Below, piece by piece: positions 16,089 to 24,912 of a stretch of DNA of 64,000 bases (positions within the stretch are counted from its first letter, which is position 1; every line of letters begins with the position of its first letter). The DNA is taken from NCBI RefSeq assembly GCF_036127095.1, contig NZ_CP108006.1, positions 3,906,001-3,970,000 on the forward strand. The letters run 5' to 3'. Both the position numbers and the translations under genes were made by a program. This stretch comes from Streptomyces sp. NBC_00335. GTDB taxonomy: Bacteria; Actinomycetota; Actinomycetes; Streptomycetales; Streptomycetaceae. The notes below the pieces were generated by a model. It had not been told where the DNA came from. It saw nothing but the letters and a program-made list of their open reading frames with translations, and did not search any database.

Positions 16089-17879
16089 CTACGCGCCCAC
16101 GCCGGCGGGTGCCGCGGCGGCCGGGGCTCCTGCGCCCGCCCCCGCACGGACCGGGATGGTCCGCCCGGTACGGGCACGGTCGGCCGGCTCGGGGCAAGCC
16201 GGGGCGGCCCCCCGCCCGGACGCTCCGTCCGCGAGGCGGGCCCGCAGCGCCGCCCGGTCGGGTTTGCCGGCCGGGGTGAGCGGGAGCTCTGCCAGCAGCA
16301 GCAGGTGCTCGGGGTGCTTGCGGCGCTCCAGGCCGCGGAGCGTGAGGTGCGCGGCGAGGGAGTCGAGGGTGGGGGGCTGCGCGCCGCGCGGGACGACGCA
16401 GGCGGCGAGGCGCTCGCCCATCACCTCGTCGGGGACCCCGACGCAGACGGCGTCGCGGACGAGGGGATCGCAGGAGAGCTCCCGTTCCACCTCGGCGGGG
16501 CTGATGTTGGCGCCGCCGCGGATGACGATGTCCTTGAGGCGGCCGACGACGTGCAGGACCCCGTCCCCGTCGATGAAGCCGAGGTCGCCGGTACGGACCC
16601 AGCCCTCGGGCGTGCGGTACCGGGCGTCCAGGTCGGGGGAGGCGACGTAGCACATGGGGGTCATGGGGCCCCGCGCGATGATCTCCCCGATCGAGCCGTC
16701 GGGGAGCCGCTCGTGCGTCTCGGTGTCGGTGATGCGGATGTCGGCGACCCGGGGGTCGGGGCGGCCGGCGGCGATGCCCGTGCCCTCGGATTCCGGGGCC
16801 GTGGCGCCCAGTCCGGTGTGGCAGTTGACCCCGTCGGCCGATCCGTAGAGGTTGACGACCGGGCAGCCGAAGGCGCGGCTCGCGGCGTCGGCCGTGGTCT
16901 CGTCGAGGGGGGCGCCGCCGAGGACGAGGGCGGTGGGGGCGGGGAGGGGCTGGGTGTCGCCGGGACCGGATGCCTCCGTCTCCAGACGGTCGAGCATCAT
17001 GCGGATCATCGTGGGGACGCCGAGGACGTGCGTGGGCCGGTGCTCGCGCATCGCGGCGAGGGCCGCCTCCGGCGTGAAGTGGTCGAGGACGATCAGGGTT
17101 CCGCCGTGCCGGGCGAGGGTGACCGCCGTGCCGCTGGAGCCGAAGGCGGACGCGAGCGGTACGAGGAACAGGCAGCGCGGTGGCGTCCCGTCGGGCATCA
17201 GCGAGGCGAGGAAGTTGCCGCGGCCGCCGGCGAGGGCGTTGTGGGAGTACGCGATCATCTTCGGCTCCGCCTCCGAGCCCGAGGACACCAGGATGCGGGC
17301 GGCGCTGTCGGGGTGGGGCCGGGCGGGTACGAAGGCGGCCGGATCGGAGCGCAGCAGCTCCGTGAGCCGAATCGTTCCTTCAGGCTCCGTGCCGGCCGGT
17401 CCGCCGACCGCGACGACGTGGCGCAGCGCGGGCAGTTCGGGGACCAGGTCCCGCAGTTCGGCGGCGTGCCGGTGGCCCCGGTGCTCCACGGCGGCGATCA
17501 CCGCGACGGCCTCGGCGCGGCGCAGCAGACTGCGGGCCTCCCGGCTGCCCCGGCCCACGGGGAAGGGCAGGGCCACCGCTCCGAGGGCGGCCAGGGCCAG
17601 GTCCGCGATGACCGCGTTGCGGCCGTTGGGGAGCTGGACGCCGACCACGTCGCCGGGCCGTACGCCGAGCTCCGCGAGGCCGGTGGCCAGACATCGCACC
17701 TTGCGGTCGAGCGCGGTGTAGCAGAGCTTGCCCTTGGCATCGATGACCGCGGTGTGGTGCAGATCCGCGATCTGGCGGGCCCGGAAGAGGCTGTAGAGGT
17801 CGAGGTCGGGACAGGTTCCGTCGACCGCCCACGAGCGGCGCAGGCCCACGGGCAGCAGATCGTGCAGTGCGACGGTCAT
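16089..17879 (-). CDS. Class I adenylate-forming acyl-CoA ligase (AMP-binding)
   Basis: A protein of 596 residues; ATG 17879 overlaps the stop of the upstream CoA-transferase gene (ATGA). AMP-binding motifs in order: P-loop ILVSSGSEAEPKMIAYSH (about 197-214, with Glu where Gly is usual), VNLYGSADGVNCHTGLG, GWVRTGDLGFIDGDG, VGRLKDIVIRGGANISPAEVE, and a C-terminal catalytic Lys in LTPAGKPDRAALRARL. A Pro/Ala-rich tail of about 45 residues follows. It should activate a carboxylic acid to acyl-CoA through an acyl-AMP. Together with the CaiB-type transferase and acyl-CoA dehydrogenase next door it suggests degradation or remodelling of one carboxylate; which one is unknown. Confidence 0.85.
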   Translation of the reverse strand: MTVALHDLLPVGLRRSWAVDGTCPDLDLYSLFRARQIADLHHTAVIDAKGKLCYTALDRKVRCLATGLAELGVRPGDVVGVQLPNGRNAVIADLALAALGAVALPFPVGRGSREARSLLRRAEAVAVIAAVEHRGHRHAAELRDLVPELPALRHVVAVGGPAGTEPEGTIRLTELLRSDPAAFVPARPHPDSAARILVSSGSEAEPKMIAYSHNALAGGRGNFLASLMPDGTPPRCLFLVPLASAFGSSGTAVTLARHGGTLIVLDHFTPEAALAAMREHRPTHVLGVPTMIRMMLDRLETEASGPGDTQPLPAPTALVLGGAPLDETTADAASRAFGCPVVNLYGSADGVNCHTGLGATAPESEGTGIAAGRPDPRVADIRITDTETHERLPDGSIGEIIARGPMTPMCYVASPDLDARYRTPEGWVRTGDLGFIDGDGVLHVVGRLKDIVIRGGANISPAEVERELSCDPLVRDAVCVGVPDEVMGERLAACVVPRGAQPPTLDSLAAHLTLRGLERRKHPEHLLLLAELPLTPAGKPDRAALRARLADGASGRGAAPACPEPADRARTGRTIPVRAGAGAGAPAAAAPAGVGA

Positions 17880-19819
17880 ACGAAGCTCCAGGGGTCGGGA
17901 ACGGCGGGGGCACCGTGCGCGTCGCGGCTGATCGAGCCGGCGAAGCGCGGGTCTTCGGACAGGTCGGCAAGGTCGGTGGTGACCGCGGTCGCGGCGAGGC
18001 CGCGCGCCCGCAGCGCGCGCAGGGCGTCCTCGGTGGACAGCTCCGCGAGCCCGTGAGTGGCCGCCGCCGCGCGGGCGTCCGCGTCGGCCGGGGCGATCCA
18101 GCCGTCCGCGGTGCGCAGGGGCGTACGGAAACCCGCGGGCCGGCGGCCCCGCTCCCCGCGCCGGGTGCGGCGCAGGGCCGGGGCGGTGAGCAGGTCGGCG
18201 GCGCCGAGCAGCGAGGAGTCCACGCGGACCCCGCGTCCGGTGCGCTCGCGCAGCAGCAGCCCGGCGAGGACGGCCTCGGCGCCGAGCAGCCCGCCCAGCA
18301 CGTCGAGCAGGGTCATCAGGGAGGGCGCCGGCACCTCGCCCTCGGGGCGGGCGGCCTCGCCGACGCCGGTGCGGGCCTGGACCATGAAGTCCGTGCCCAT
18401 CGGCGGATCGGCGATCCGTCCCGAGCCCCAGCCTCCGGTGTACGCGTACACGAGCGCGGGGTTCGCCGTCGCGAGGTCGGCGGAGTCCAGGCCCAGCTCG
18501 GCGGCCTTCCCCGGGGCCCAGTTGTGCAGGAACACATCGGCTCCGGCCGCCAGCGCGGCCAGCCGCAGCCGGTCGCCGGGCGACTTGATGTCGATCTCCA
18601 CGGCGTGCTTGCCCCGGTTCAGGGCCAGCCAGCGGGCCGAGATCCCCGAACAGGAGGGCGGCATGCCGCGCAGCGGGTCACCGCCCGGCGGCTCGATCCG
18701 GATCACCTCGGCGCCGAGCAGCCCCAGCAGGTGGGTGGCGAGCGGCGCCTGGACGCGGCGGCCGGCCTCCAGGACGGTCATGCCCGCGAGGGGGCCCGGG
18801 GCGGCGGGCGCCGTACGGCCCGGGCGGGCACGGCCGCCCGGGAGGGGGCCCGGGGCGGCGTGCGCCGCCTGCGGGCGGGCATGGCCGCCCGGGCCGTACG
18901 GGGCCAGGGCCCAGGGGGCGGCTCCGTCGTCCTCGGCGGCCCGCTCGGCCAGGCTCCGCAGCCGGCAGACCTCGGCTCCCGAGGCGGCCGCCGCGTCGCG
19001 GATCCGCTGCCAGGGGTGGGCCCGGGTGGTGGCGTGCAGTGCTTCGGGGAAGGGCGCGCACGCGGTGGCGTACCGGAACTGGAAGGGCCGCCACCCGGCC
19101 CGTACCGCGTCGGAGGGGGCCTGCAGAGCCCGCCAGAACGCGGCCCAGGCACCCGGATCCAGGGTCTCCAGCTCGAAGAGCGTGCCGTCGGCCGCGGTGA
19201 AGGGCGGCCCGCCGGGCGCGAGTTCGGCGGCTTCGCCGTCATCGGCGCCGCTCGCGGCGAGGTACTGGGACACGACGAGCAGCCCGGCCCGGTCCACGTA
19301 CGTGTGCGGCTGCGCGGCGCCGCCCTCGCACCCCCTGGCCCGGCCCAGCAGGGCGGCGAGCAGCCCCTGCGTGGTGAGGACGGCCGCCGCGGCGGTGGCG
19401 TAGTCGACGGCGAGCCCCCGCGGCAGGCCGTCGCGGCGGCCGTGGACCGCCATGATGCCGGTCGCGGCTTGGGCGGTGGCCTCGTCGGTGACGCCCGCCA
19501 GGGCCGCTTCGGGCGACGCCCAGGCGAGGGTGGCGGCCGCCCGGGCGGGGAGCGCGGACGCGGGGACGGATGCGCGGCCCTGGGGGTCCGCGAAGGGATC
19601 CGCGAAGTCGTTCCCGAAGGCGTGCCCGAAGGCGGCGTCCGCCAAGGTGACGCGTGCCGTGCCGGTGTCATCCCCCGCGGCCGGGGCGGCATCCGTGGAG
19701 ACGGCTCCCAGCATCCGCAGGTGCTCGGCCACGGGGCCGGCGAGCGCGGGCGGTCCCGAGGTGGTGAAGCGCAGCCCGTCGAGCGGCCGAGCGGTCTGGG
19801 TGACGGCGGGTGACGCCAT
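17876..19819 (-). CDS. CaiB/BaiF-type class III CoA transferase with extra N-terminal half
   Basis: A protein of 647 residues from the ATG at 19819, with AGGAGAGGC directly upstream. Class III CoA transferases are usually about 400 residues. Here a complete CaiB domain occupies the C-terminal half: MTVLEAGRRVQAPLATHLLGLLGAEVIRIEPPGGDPLR, LNRGKHAVEIDIKSPGDRLRLAALAAGADVFLHNW, and the probable catalytic Asp in MGTDFMVQARTGV. The first 330 residues look like a degenerate second copy (GPVAEHLRMLGA, LAVDYATAAAAVLTTQGLLAALLGRARG). The two halves are joined by a Gly/Pro/Ala/Arg linker. It is translationally coupled to the acyl-CoA ligase. Confidence 0.82.
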   Translation of the reverse strand: MASPAVTQTARPLDGLRFTTSGPPALAGPVAEHLRMLGAVSTDAAPAAGDDTGTARVTLADAAFGHAFGNDFADPFADPQGRASVPASALPARAAATLAWASPEAALAGVTDEATAQAATGIMAVHGRRDGLPRGLAVDYATAAAAVLTTQGLLAALLGRARGCEGGAAQPHTYVDRAGLLVVSQYLAASGADDGEAAELAPGGPPFTAADGTLFELETLDPGAWAAFWRALQAPSDAVRAGWRPFQFRYATACAPFPEALHATTRAHPWQRIRDAAAASGAEVCRLRSLAERAAEDDGAAPWALAPYGPGGHARPQAAHAAPGPLPGGRARPGRTAPAAPGPLAGMTVLEAGRRVQAPLATHLLGLLGAEVIRIEPPGGDPLRGMPPSCSGISARWLALNRGKHAVEIDIKSPGDRLRLAALAAGADVFLHNWAPGKAAELGLDSADLATANPALVYAYTGGWGSGRIADPPMGTDFMVQARTGVGEAARPEGEVPAPSLMTLLDVLGGLLGAEAVLAGLLLRERTGRGVRVDSSLLGAADLLTAPALRRTRRGERGRRPAGFRTPLRTADGWIAPADADARAAAATHGLAELSTEDALRALRARGLAATAVTTDLADLSEDPRFAGSISRDAHGAPAVPDPWSFV

Positions 19820-19970
19820 GCCTCTCCTCTTCTCCCGGCCCGGCGATCGGCCGGCGCCGCAGCAGGTGGTCCCGTACGCGGGAACCAAGGGGCGGGCCCG
19901 CCCGACCAGTTCCACGGGAAGGCAGTCGGACTGCTGTTCCCACGGGTTCCCGGCGGGCTGGAGGAAAGTG

Positions 19971-21188
19971 GTGGAAAACCGAATGGCGAGGGCTGGAGGG
20001 AGTGGACCGGATACCCCGGGCGAACAGGCCCGGCCCGATGTGGACTTGAGGACCCGGGCGCGGGTGGCCGAGTTCGTGCGGGAGCGGGTGATGCCCCGCG
20101 AGCCCGTCCTCGACGCGGGCGGCCCCGCCGCGGCGGCGGCCCTGCGGGAGCTCCAGGCCGGCGCGAAGGAGGCGGGCCTGTGGGCGCTGCCGCTTCCCGA
20201 GGAACTCGGCGGCCAGGGGATGGACTTGGCGCGCTACGCGCTATTGGCCGAAGTCGAGGGGGCCAGCGACCACGGACCTGCCGCGCTGGGGTCGGCGCCG
20301 CTGCTGGACGCGACGATGCTGTGGCGGCACGGCGGCGAGCGGGTCCGCGCGCTGTACCCGCGGCGGCTGACGTCCGGCGAGCTGCGCGCCTGCTACGCCA
20401 TGACCGACCCGGAGACACCCGGCACCGACCCGTACCTGACCGCCACGCGCGCGGTGGAACAGCCGGACGGCAGCTGGACCGTCACCGGCCGCAAGTGGTT
20501 CACCTCGTACGCCGCCGAGGCCGATCTGGTCACCGTCCTGGCCCGCACCGACGGGCAGCCGGGAGACCGTACGGGGCTGTCGCTGCTCGTCGTCCCGACC
20601 TCGGCGCCGGGCTTCCGGGTGGTACGGGAGCTGCCGGTGCTGGGCGCGTCCGGCCAGTGGGAGATCGAGTTCGACCGGGTGCGCGTGGACGCCGACCACC
20701 TGCTCGGCGAACGCGGAGGGGCCCTCGCCATCGCCGGGGAACGGCTCCAACTGGGCCGCACCCTGCGCTGCCTGCGCTGGCTCGGCCAGGCGCAGCGCGC
20801 GTTCGACCTCATGTGTGAGCGCGTGAACTCCCGTACCGGCTCGCGCGGTCCGCTCGGAGGCCACCAGCTGGTGCAGAGCCACGTCTTCGAGTCGCTCCTG
20901 ACGCTACGCACCACCCGGCCGCTCGTCCACGAGGCCGTGGCCCGGATCAGCGCCGGACGGGACGCGCACGTGGAGGTGGGCCTGGCCAAGGTCGCCGCGG
21001 CCCGCATGCTCCAGCAGGTGACCGACGCGGCCATCCAGATCCACGGCGCGGCCGGCCTCGGCCCCGACACCCCCTTGCCCGCCCTCTACCGCTCGGGCCG
21101 CACGGCCCGAATCCTGGACGGCCCGGACGAACTGCACATCACGGGGGTGGCGCGGAGGGTGTTGGGGGGTAGGGAGCATGGGGGGTAG
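19971..21188 (+). CDS. Acyl-CoA dehydrogenase
   Basis: A protein of 405 residues from the GTG at 19971, six bases after GGAGG; GTG 19968 is too close to that site. Family blocks: LWALPLPEELGGQGMDLARYALLAEVEG (N-terminal helices), CYAMTDPETPGTDPYLTATRA and WTVTGRKWFTSYAAEADLVTVLARTD (FAD/substrate middle domain), then QLVQSHVFESLL and the ending RSGRTARILDGPDELHITGVARRVLG. An FAD-dependent oxidation to enoyl-CoA is expected. The usual C-terminal catalytic Glu position is not clear to me. It is divergent from the CoA-transferase/ligase pair across 151 bp that must hold both promoters. Confidence 0.88.
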   Translation: MENRMARAGGSGPDTPGEQARPDVDLRTRARVAEFVRERVMPREPVLDAGGPAAAAALRELQAGAKEAGLWALPLPEELGGQGMDLARYALLAEVEGASDHGPAALGSAPLLDATMLWRHGGERVRALYPRRLTSGELRACYAMTDPETPGTDPYLTATRAVEQPDGSWTVTGRKWFTSYAAEADLVTVLARTDGQPGDRTGLSLLVVPTSAPGFRVVRELPVLGASGQWEIEFDRVRVDADHLLGERGGALAIAGERLQLGRTLRCLRWLGQAQRAFDLMCERVNSRTGSRGPLGGHQLVQSHVFESLLTLRTTRPLVHEAVARISAGRDAHVEVGLAKVAAARMLQQVTDAAIQIHGAAGLGPDTPLPALYRSGRTARILDGPDELHITGVARRVLGGREHGG

Positions 21189-21228
21189 GGAGCCTGTGCT
21201 GCGGGTTGGGCGGTGGCTGCGTGGGTGC

Positions 21229-21664
21229 CGGGCGGCGTCCCGGCAGTCGAGCGTCCTTCCGTGGTGGGACGGTCCGTCAAGGGCGCTCCCTGCGGTCGCG
21301 TCGCTGCGCGATGGCCTTCGGCCACCCTTGACGGACCGTCCCACCACGGAAAAACACAAGACTTCCGGGATCCCCCCGGGGAATGGCCGGGGGGGAAGTG
21401 ACCGAGGGGCGGCCTGGTCTGAGTTGCGCAGCCCCCTTCGGCCGATGGGCATCCGAATAAGGCTCCGGCAGGACAGTGACCTCAGCCGGTACGGACGCGC
21501 GGGGCGATCAGAGCATCCAGGGCCGGGCGTCTGGACACCCTTCCCGTGACCGTCGACCGCCACCCAGAGCGAGAGGTGGATGAGGAGGGCCTCAGGGCCG
21601 GTGGGCGCGACAGATCGCTACGTACTCTCGCTCGGCTTAGCGACTAACGACCGGCCGTGGCTGG
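21229..21664. repeat. Left arm of a 430-bp inverted repeat (palindromic-element family)
   Basis: Read in reverse complement, this segment matches 23012-23441 over most of its length, with blocks of near identity, for example CAGCCGGTACGGACGCGCGG and CGACAGATCGCTACGTACTC. Small substitutions and short gaps occur. No start, ribosome site or native codon bias supports a gene in it. The two arms point at each other across the GH88-like gene. It explains most of the gap 21189-21762. Confidence 0.85.
21259..21349. repeat. 25-bp perfect hairpin inside the left arm
   Basis: Bases 21259-21283 pair perfectly with 21325-21349 around a 41-nt loop that itself contains the small hairpin TGGCC-TTC-GGCCA. 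The counterpart at 23322-23416 keeps the stem although stem bases differ. It lies about 70 bp after the acyl-CoA dehydrogenase stop and may also terminate that transcript. Confidence 0.85.
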
Positions 21665-21689
21665 ACATAAGCCGCACGCGACCGGTTCC

Positions 21690-21726
21690 CCTCCCACTCG
21701 GCTTAGCGACTGCGGCGAGTGGGAGG
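21690..21726 (-). terminator. Probable terminator of the GH88-like gene
   Basis: A perfect 11-bp stem (21690-21700 with 21716-21726) with a 15-nt loop, 37 bp beyond the gene's stop. The loop contains CGGCTTAGCGACT, a motif shared with the nearby repeat arms. Confidence 0.6.
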
Positions 21727-21762
21727 AACGACGGACCGTGCGGGGTAGAGGAATGGGCGGGG

Positions 21763-22857
21763 TCAGATGGTGTGGAGGTCGGCCATCCCGGTCAGTGCGG
21801 CTAGTCCTAGTGCCAAGAAGAAGTCGCCCCAGACCAGTTCGTGGTGGACGGCGAGTCCCTTGTCCGCGTCGTAGCAGCCGTTCAGCAGTCGGCCCCGGGA
21901 GAGGTGGTGGTCGACCAGGTGCTCCAGGATCTCCGTCGCGCGGTGCGCGTACTGCGCGGATCGAGGGCCGGGCAGTAGGGACAGTTTCAGGAGTGCGACA
22001 GCCGTGATGGCTGCGGCTGAGGTGTCCGCAGGGCCGTCCGGGCGGGCCGCGTCAGCGGGCGGTACGAGGGGGGTCCCCGGGCCTGCCCATGCGGCGGCAA
22101 GGCGTTCCGCCAGTGCCCGCGGGTGCCCTGGCAGGTGCTCGGCGACGGTGGGGCGGTGTAGTACGTCGGCCAGCGCGAGCAGCAGCCAGGCCGGTCCTCG
22201 GCTCCACCCCGGCGCCGGCTCCGCGCATGCCAGCCAGCCGCTCTCCGCCTCGTAGGACCAGGCCGGTACGAGGGCGCGGCGGACCTCCGCCCCGGAGTCC
22301 CGGAGGCACAAGGTCAGGTGGCGCTGAAGGTGCGAGGCCGCGGCCTCGGGGCCGACGGTGGCGAGCAGGGGGATCGTGCCCGGCAGGCCGTCCACCCGGG
22401 CCAGCAGTCGGGGACCTCCGAACGCCGATCCCCAGGGCAGCAGCCCGAGTTCCTCGTCCATCGCAGCCAGGCAGACGCCGGCCGCCCTCGCCCGCAGCTC
22501 CTGCGCCCCGGAATCCTCGACAGCCAAGGCAGTCCCGTACCAAAGAATCAGCCCGCGCGTGGAGGTGTCGGCATCCACCCACCCGGCCAGCCGCGCGGTA
22601 CAGGCGGAGGCAACGGCCCGGTCGCCTTCGGCACCCGTATGGCGAGCCCTCAGCCACAACAACCCGGCCCAGAAGCCACCGGCCCAGGACCCCCGTCCGG
22701 TCGTCGTCCACTCCCCCGTGTCCGGATCCGCATACAGCGGAAACCGCCCCCCATCGACACCGTCCGCCGTGACGGCCACCTGCTCCAACACCTCCGCCAA
22801 CGCCCGCCCCGCCCACTCACCCACCACCCGCACACCCACCACCGGCACACCCACCAT
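21763..22857 (-). CDS. GH88/GH105-like unsaturated glucuronyl hydrolase family protein
   Basis: About 364 residues from the ATG at 22857; the start is uncertain because the 5' end is an in-frame 15-bp repeat array reaching up to 22962, and GTG 22824 is also possible. Family-like blocks: WTTTGRGSWAGGFWAGLLWL (about residues 30-50), GWSRGPAWLLLALADVL, DTSAAAITAVALLKLSLL and VWGDFFLALGLAAL at the C-terminal end. These match the alpha/alpha barrel of unsaturated uronyl hydrolases, which open 4,5-unsaturated sugar ends left by polysaccharide lyases. No lyase is nearby and no signal peptide is visible, so the substrate is unknown. The gene sits alone between inverted repeat arms. Confidence 0.75.
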   Translation of the reverse strand: MVGVPVVGVRVVGEWAGRALAEVLEQVAVTADGVDGGRFPLYADPDTGEWTTTGRGSWAGGFWAGLLWLRARHTGAEGDRAVASACTARLAGWVDADTSTRGLILWYGTALAVEDSGAQELRARAAGVCLAAMDEELGLLPWGSAFGGPRLLARVDGLPGTIPLLATVGPEAAASHLQRHLTLCLRDSGAEVRRALVPAWSYEAESGWLACAEPAPGWSRGPAWLLLALADVLHRPTVAEHLPGHPRALAERLAAAWAGPGTPLVPPADAARPDGPADTSAAAITAVALLKLSLLPGPRSAQYAHRATEILEHLVDHHLSRGRLLNGCYDADKGLAVHHELVWGDFFLALGLAALTGMADLHTI

Positions 22858-22967
22858 CCGCACGTCCCCCATCCCCACGTCCCTCATCCCCACGTCACCC
22901 ATCCCCACGTCACCCACCCCCACGTCACCCGTCCCCACGTCACCCGTCCCCACGTCACCCATCCGTC
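22828..22967. repeat. 15-bp tandem repeat at the 5' end of the GH88-like gene
   Basis: About seven good copies of CCCATCCCCACGTCA plus two or three degenerate ones. On the minus strand in the gene's frame they read as the pentapeptide GDVGM/GDVGT. The period is a multiple of three, so copy changes would not shift the frame. Confidence 0.85.
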
Positions 22968-23011
22968 ACCGGCCACTTCCTCCCCCCGCTCACGCCAGAT
23001 ACCGCCCTCCC

Positions 23012-23441
23012 GGCCACAGCCGGTCGCCAGCCGCTAAGCCGAGCGAGAGTACGTAGCGATCTGTCGCGCCCACCGGCCCTGAGGGGCTTGTGAGCGTCCT
23101 TGCGCTCGGGGTGGCGGTCGACGGTCACGGGAAGGGTGTCCAGACGCCCGGCCCTGGATGCTCTGATCGCCCCGCGCGTCCGTACCGGCTGAGGTCACGG
23201 TCCTGCCGGAGCCCTATCCGGATGCCCACCGACCAAAGGGGGCTGCGCATCTCAGACGAGGCCGCCCCTCGGTCACTTCCCCCCGGCCATTCCCCGGGGG
23301 GATCCCGGAAGTCTTGTGGCGTTTCGGTGTGGGTCGGTCGGTCAAGGGTGGCCGAAGGCCATCGCGAAGCGACGCGACCAAAGGGAGCGCCCTTGAGGGA
23401 CCGGCCCACACCGAAAGGACACTGGACTGCCGGGACGCCCC
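23012..23441. repeat. Right arm of the 430-bp inverted repeat
   Basis: Reverse-complement partner of 21229-21664. It lies between the 5' end of the GH88-like gene and the 3' end of the MFS gene. No gene is supported within it; a C-rich, simple-sequence stretch (about 23445-23530) follows and runs into the MFS gene's 3' end. Confidence 0.85.
23322..23416. repeat. Covarying hairpin inside the right arm
   Basis: The outer 12 bp (TTTCGGTGTGGG with CCCACACCGAAA) pair perfectly. The inner 15 bp pair with one wobble and two mismatches. Where the left copy has CGTGGTGGG/CCCACCACG this copy has CGGTGTGGG/CCCACACCG, so both sides of the stem changed together. Confidence 0.8.
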
Positions 23442-23498
23442 CCGGAACCGTCAACGCCCCCGCCCCACTTGCTCCCGCCCCCACCCCTAACCCCACCC

Positions 23499-24713
23499 CT
23501 ACCCCCGCCCCCGCACCGCCCAAGCCACCCCCACCCCACAAGCCACACCGAACTCCGCCGCCACCACCATCCACCCCGTCCCGTAATGCCCGGAGTTCGC
23601 GAAGGGCCCGAAAAGGAGGGGGCCGACGGTGAAGCCCGTGAAGAAGCCGGCGGCGACCAAGGCGGAGTCCTGGCCGGTCCGGCCGGGGGCGGAGCGCTGC
23701 ATCACCAGGACCATCGAGACGGCGTTGGCCGATACCGCGAACACCCCTACGGCCACCGCCGCCACCCACACCAGCGGACCCGCGCTCGGCGCCACGACCA
23801 GCAGGACGGCCGCCCCGACCGCGCCGGCTGCGAGGCCTCCCGGCAGCCATTCCGCGCGCCCCGGGCGGGCCGCCTTCGACCAGCCGACCCGCCCGGCGAT
23901 GCCCGCGACGCCGAGCACCGCGACCAGCGCGCCCGCCGCCGTGGGGCCCATGCCGAGGTGTTGTGCGCCGAAGAGGGCCACGTACGTGTTGACCGAGGCG
24001 ATCCCGCAGCCCAGGAACAGCGAAAACACCGCCAGCCAGGCGATGTCGCCCCGCGGGACGAGCGAGCCGCGGGGTCCGGCCGGGGCCGCCCGCTGGTCGG
24101 CGGGCAGGGCGCGCAGCGCCCACAGCGCCGCCAGCGCGGCGGTGGCGGCGGCCGTCCACACCGCCCCGCGCCAGCCGATCCCGCCGGCCAGTGCCGTGAG
24201 CGGCAGCCCGGCGGCGAAGGCGCCCAGCTGGACGCCCGACTGCTTCATGCCGGTCACCGGCCCGCGACGGCCGGGAGGCACGGCGGCGAGGATCGCCTTG
24301 TTGGTCGCAGGATTGGCCAGGGCCTGGGGCAGTCCCCCCAGCCCGACGGCTGCGAGCAGGAACCAGGGGCCGGGCGCGGCGCCGATCAGCGCGAGCGCCG
24401 CCGCGGACACCGTCAGCAGGAGCACGAGGGAACGGCGCGGCCCGATCCGGTCCACCAGCCTGCCGCCGAGCGGCGACAGCACGGCCGCCGTACCGAAGCC
24501 GACCGTGGTGGTCCAGCCGAGCAGGGAGGGCGAGACCCCCAACTCCTGCACCAGACGCGGACCGAGCGCACCGAGCAGGAACAGCTGGAGCATCGAGAAG
24601 GCCATGGCGCCGGTAAGCAGAGCCGTCAGTCCACCCGTCGGCACACCCACCCCACCACCCGCCGGTCCCGCGGCCGCTCCGGACGTCTTCACCGCCCCAT
24701 TCCGGTCAGCCAC
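23499..24713 (-). CDS. MFS transporter (drug/metabolite efflux type)
   Basis: About 404 residues from the GTG at 24713; a GTG at 24692 is also possible. Twelve hydrophobic segments are visible. The MFS loop 2-3 motif appears as GGRLVDRIGPRR (about 83-94). The loop following helix 5 carries GRRGPVTGMKQSGVQLGAFAAGLPL, the pattern of the DHA1/cyanate-permease-like groups. Substrate is unknown. It is divergent from the Met/His-rich membrane protein across 199 bp, and its 3' end runs into the C-rich border of the inverted repeat. Confidence 0.87.
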   Translation of the reverse strand: MADRNGAVKTSGAAAGPAGGGVGVPTGGLTALLTGAMAFSMLQLFLLGALGPRLVQELGVSPSLLGWTTTVGFGTAAVLSPLGGRLVDRIGPRRSLVLLLTVSAAALALIGAAPGPWFLLAAVGLGGLPQALANPATNKAILAAVPPGRRGPVTGMKQSGVQLGAFAAGLPLTALAGGIGWRGAVWTAAATAALAALWALRALPADQRAAPAGPRGSLVPRGDIAWLAVFSLFLGCGIASVNTYVALFGAQHLGMGPTAAGALVAVLGVAGIAGRVGWSKAARPGRAEWLPGGLAAGAVGAAVLLVVAPSAGPLVWVAAVAVGVFAVSANAVSMVLVMQRSAPGRTGQDSALVAAGFFTGFTVGPLLFGPFANSGHYGTGWMVVAAEFGVACGVGVAWAVRGRG

Positions 24714-24912
24714 CGCTCGCCCACCCCGTTCCCGCCACTCGCCCTCAGTACCCGGCCATCACTTCAGGAACAGGAGTCGGACCAGCGAACACCCCAGTTC
24801 CCAGCGGCCGTTGTGGCGCACGCCACAGAACGGAAGCAGTCGTTTTCCGGACGATGAGAAAACCTGATGCCCTCTGTCGCCCCCTCCCGGCCGGTGCAAC
24901 GATGGCCCAGCC

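Noticed and set aside
11925..21188. Natural-product gene cluster containing the haloperoxidase and acyl-CoA genes
   Set aside because: There is no PKS, NRPS, terpene or RiPP core gene, and terminators separate the units.
22828..22967. CRISPR array
   Set aside because: The 15-bp units are directly contiguous with no spacers and encode a pentapeptide in frame; no cas genes are present.
23445..23530. C-rich simple sequence as a regulatory element
   Set aside because: It overlaps the 3' end of the MFS gene and looks like compositional bias only.
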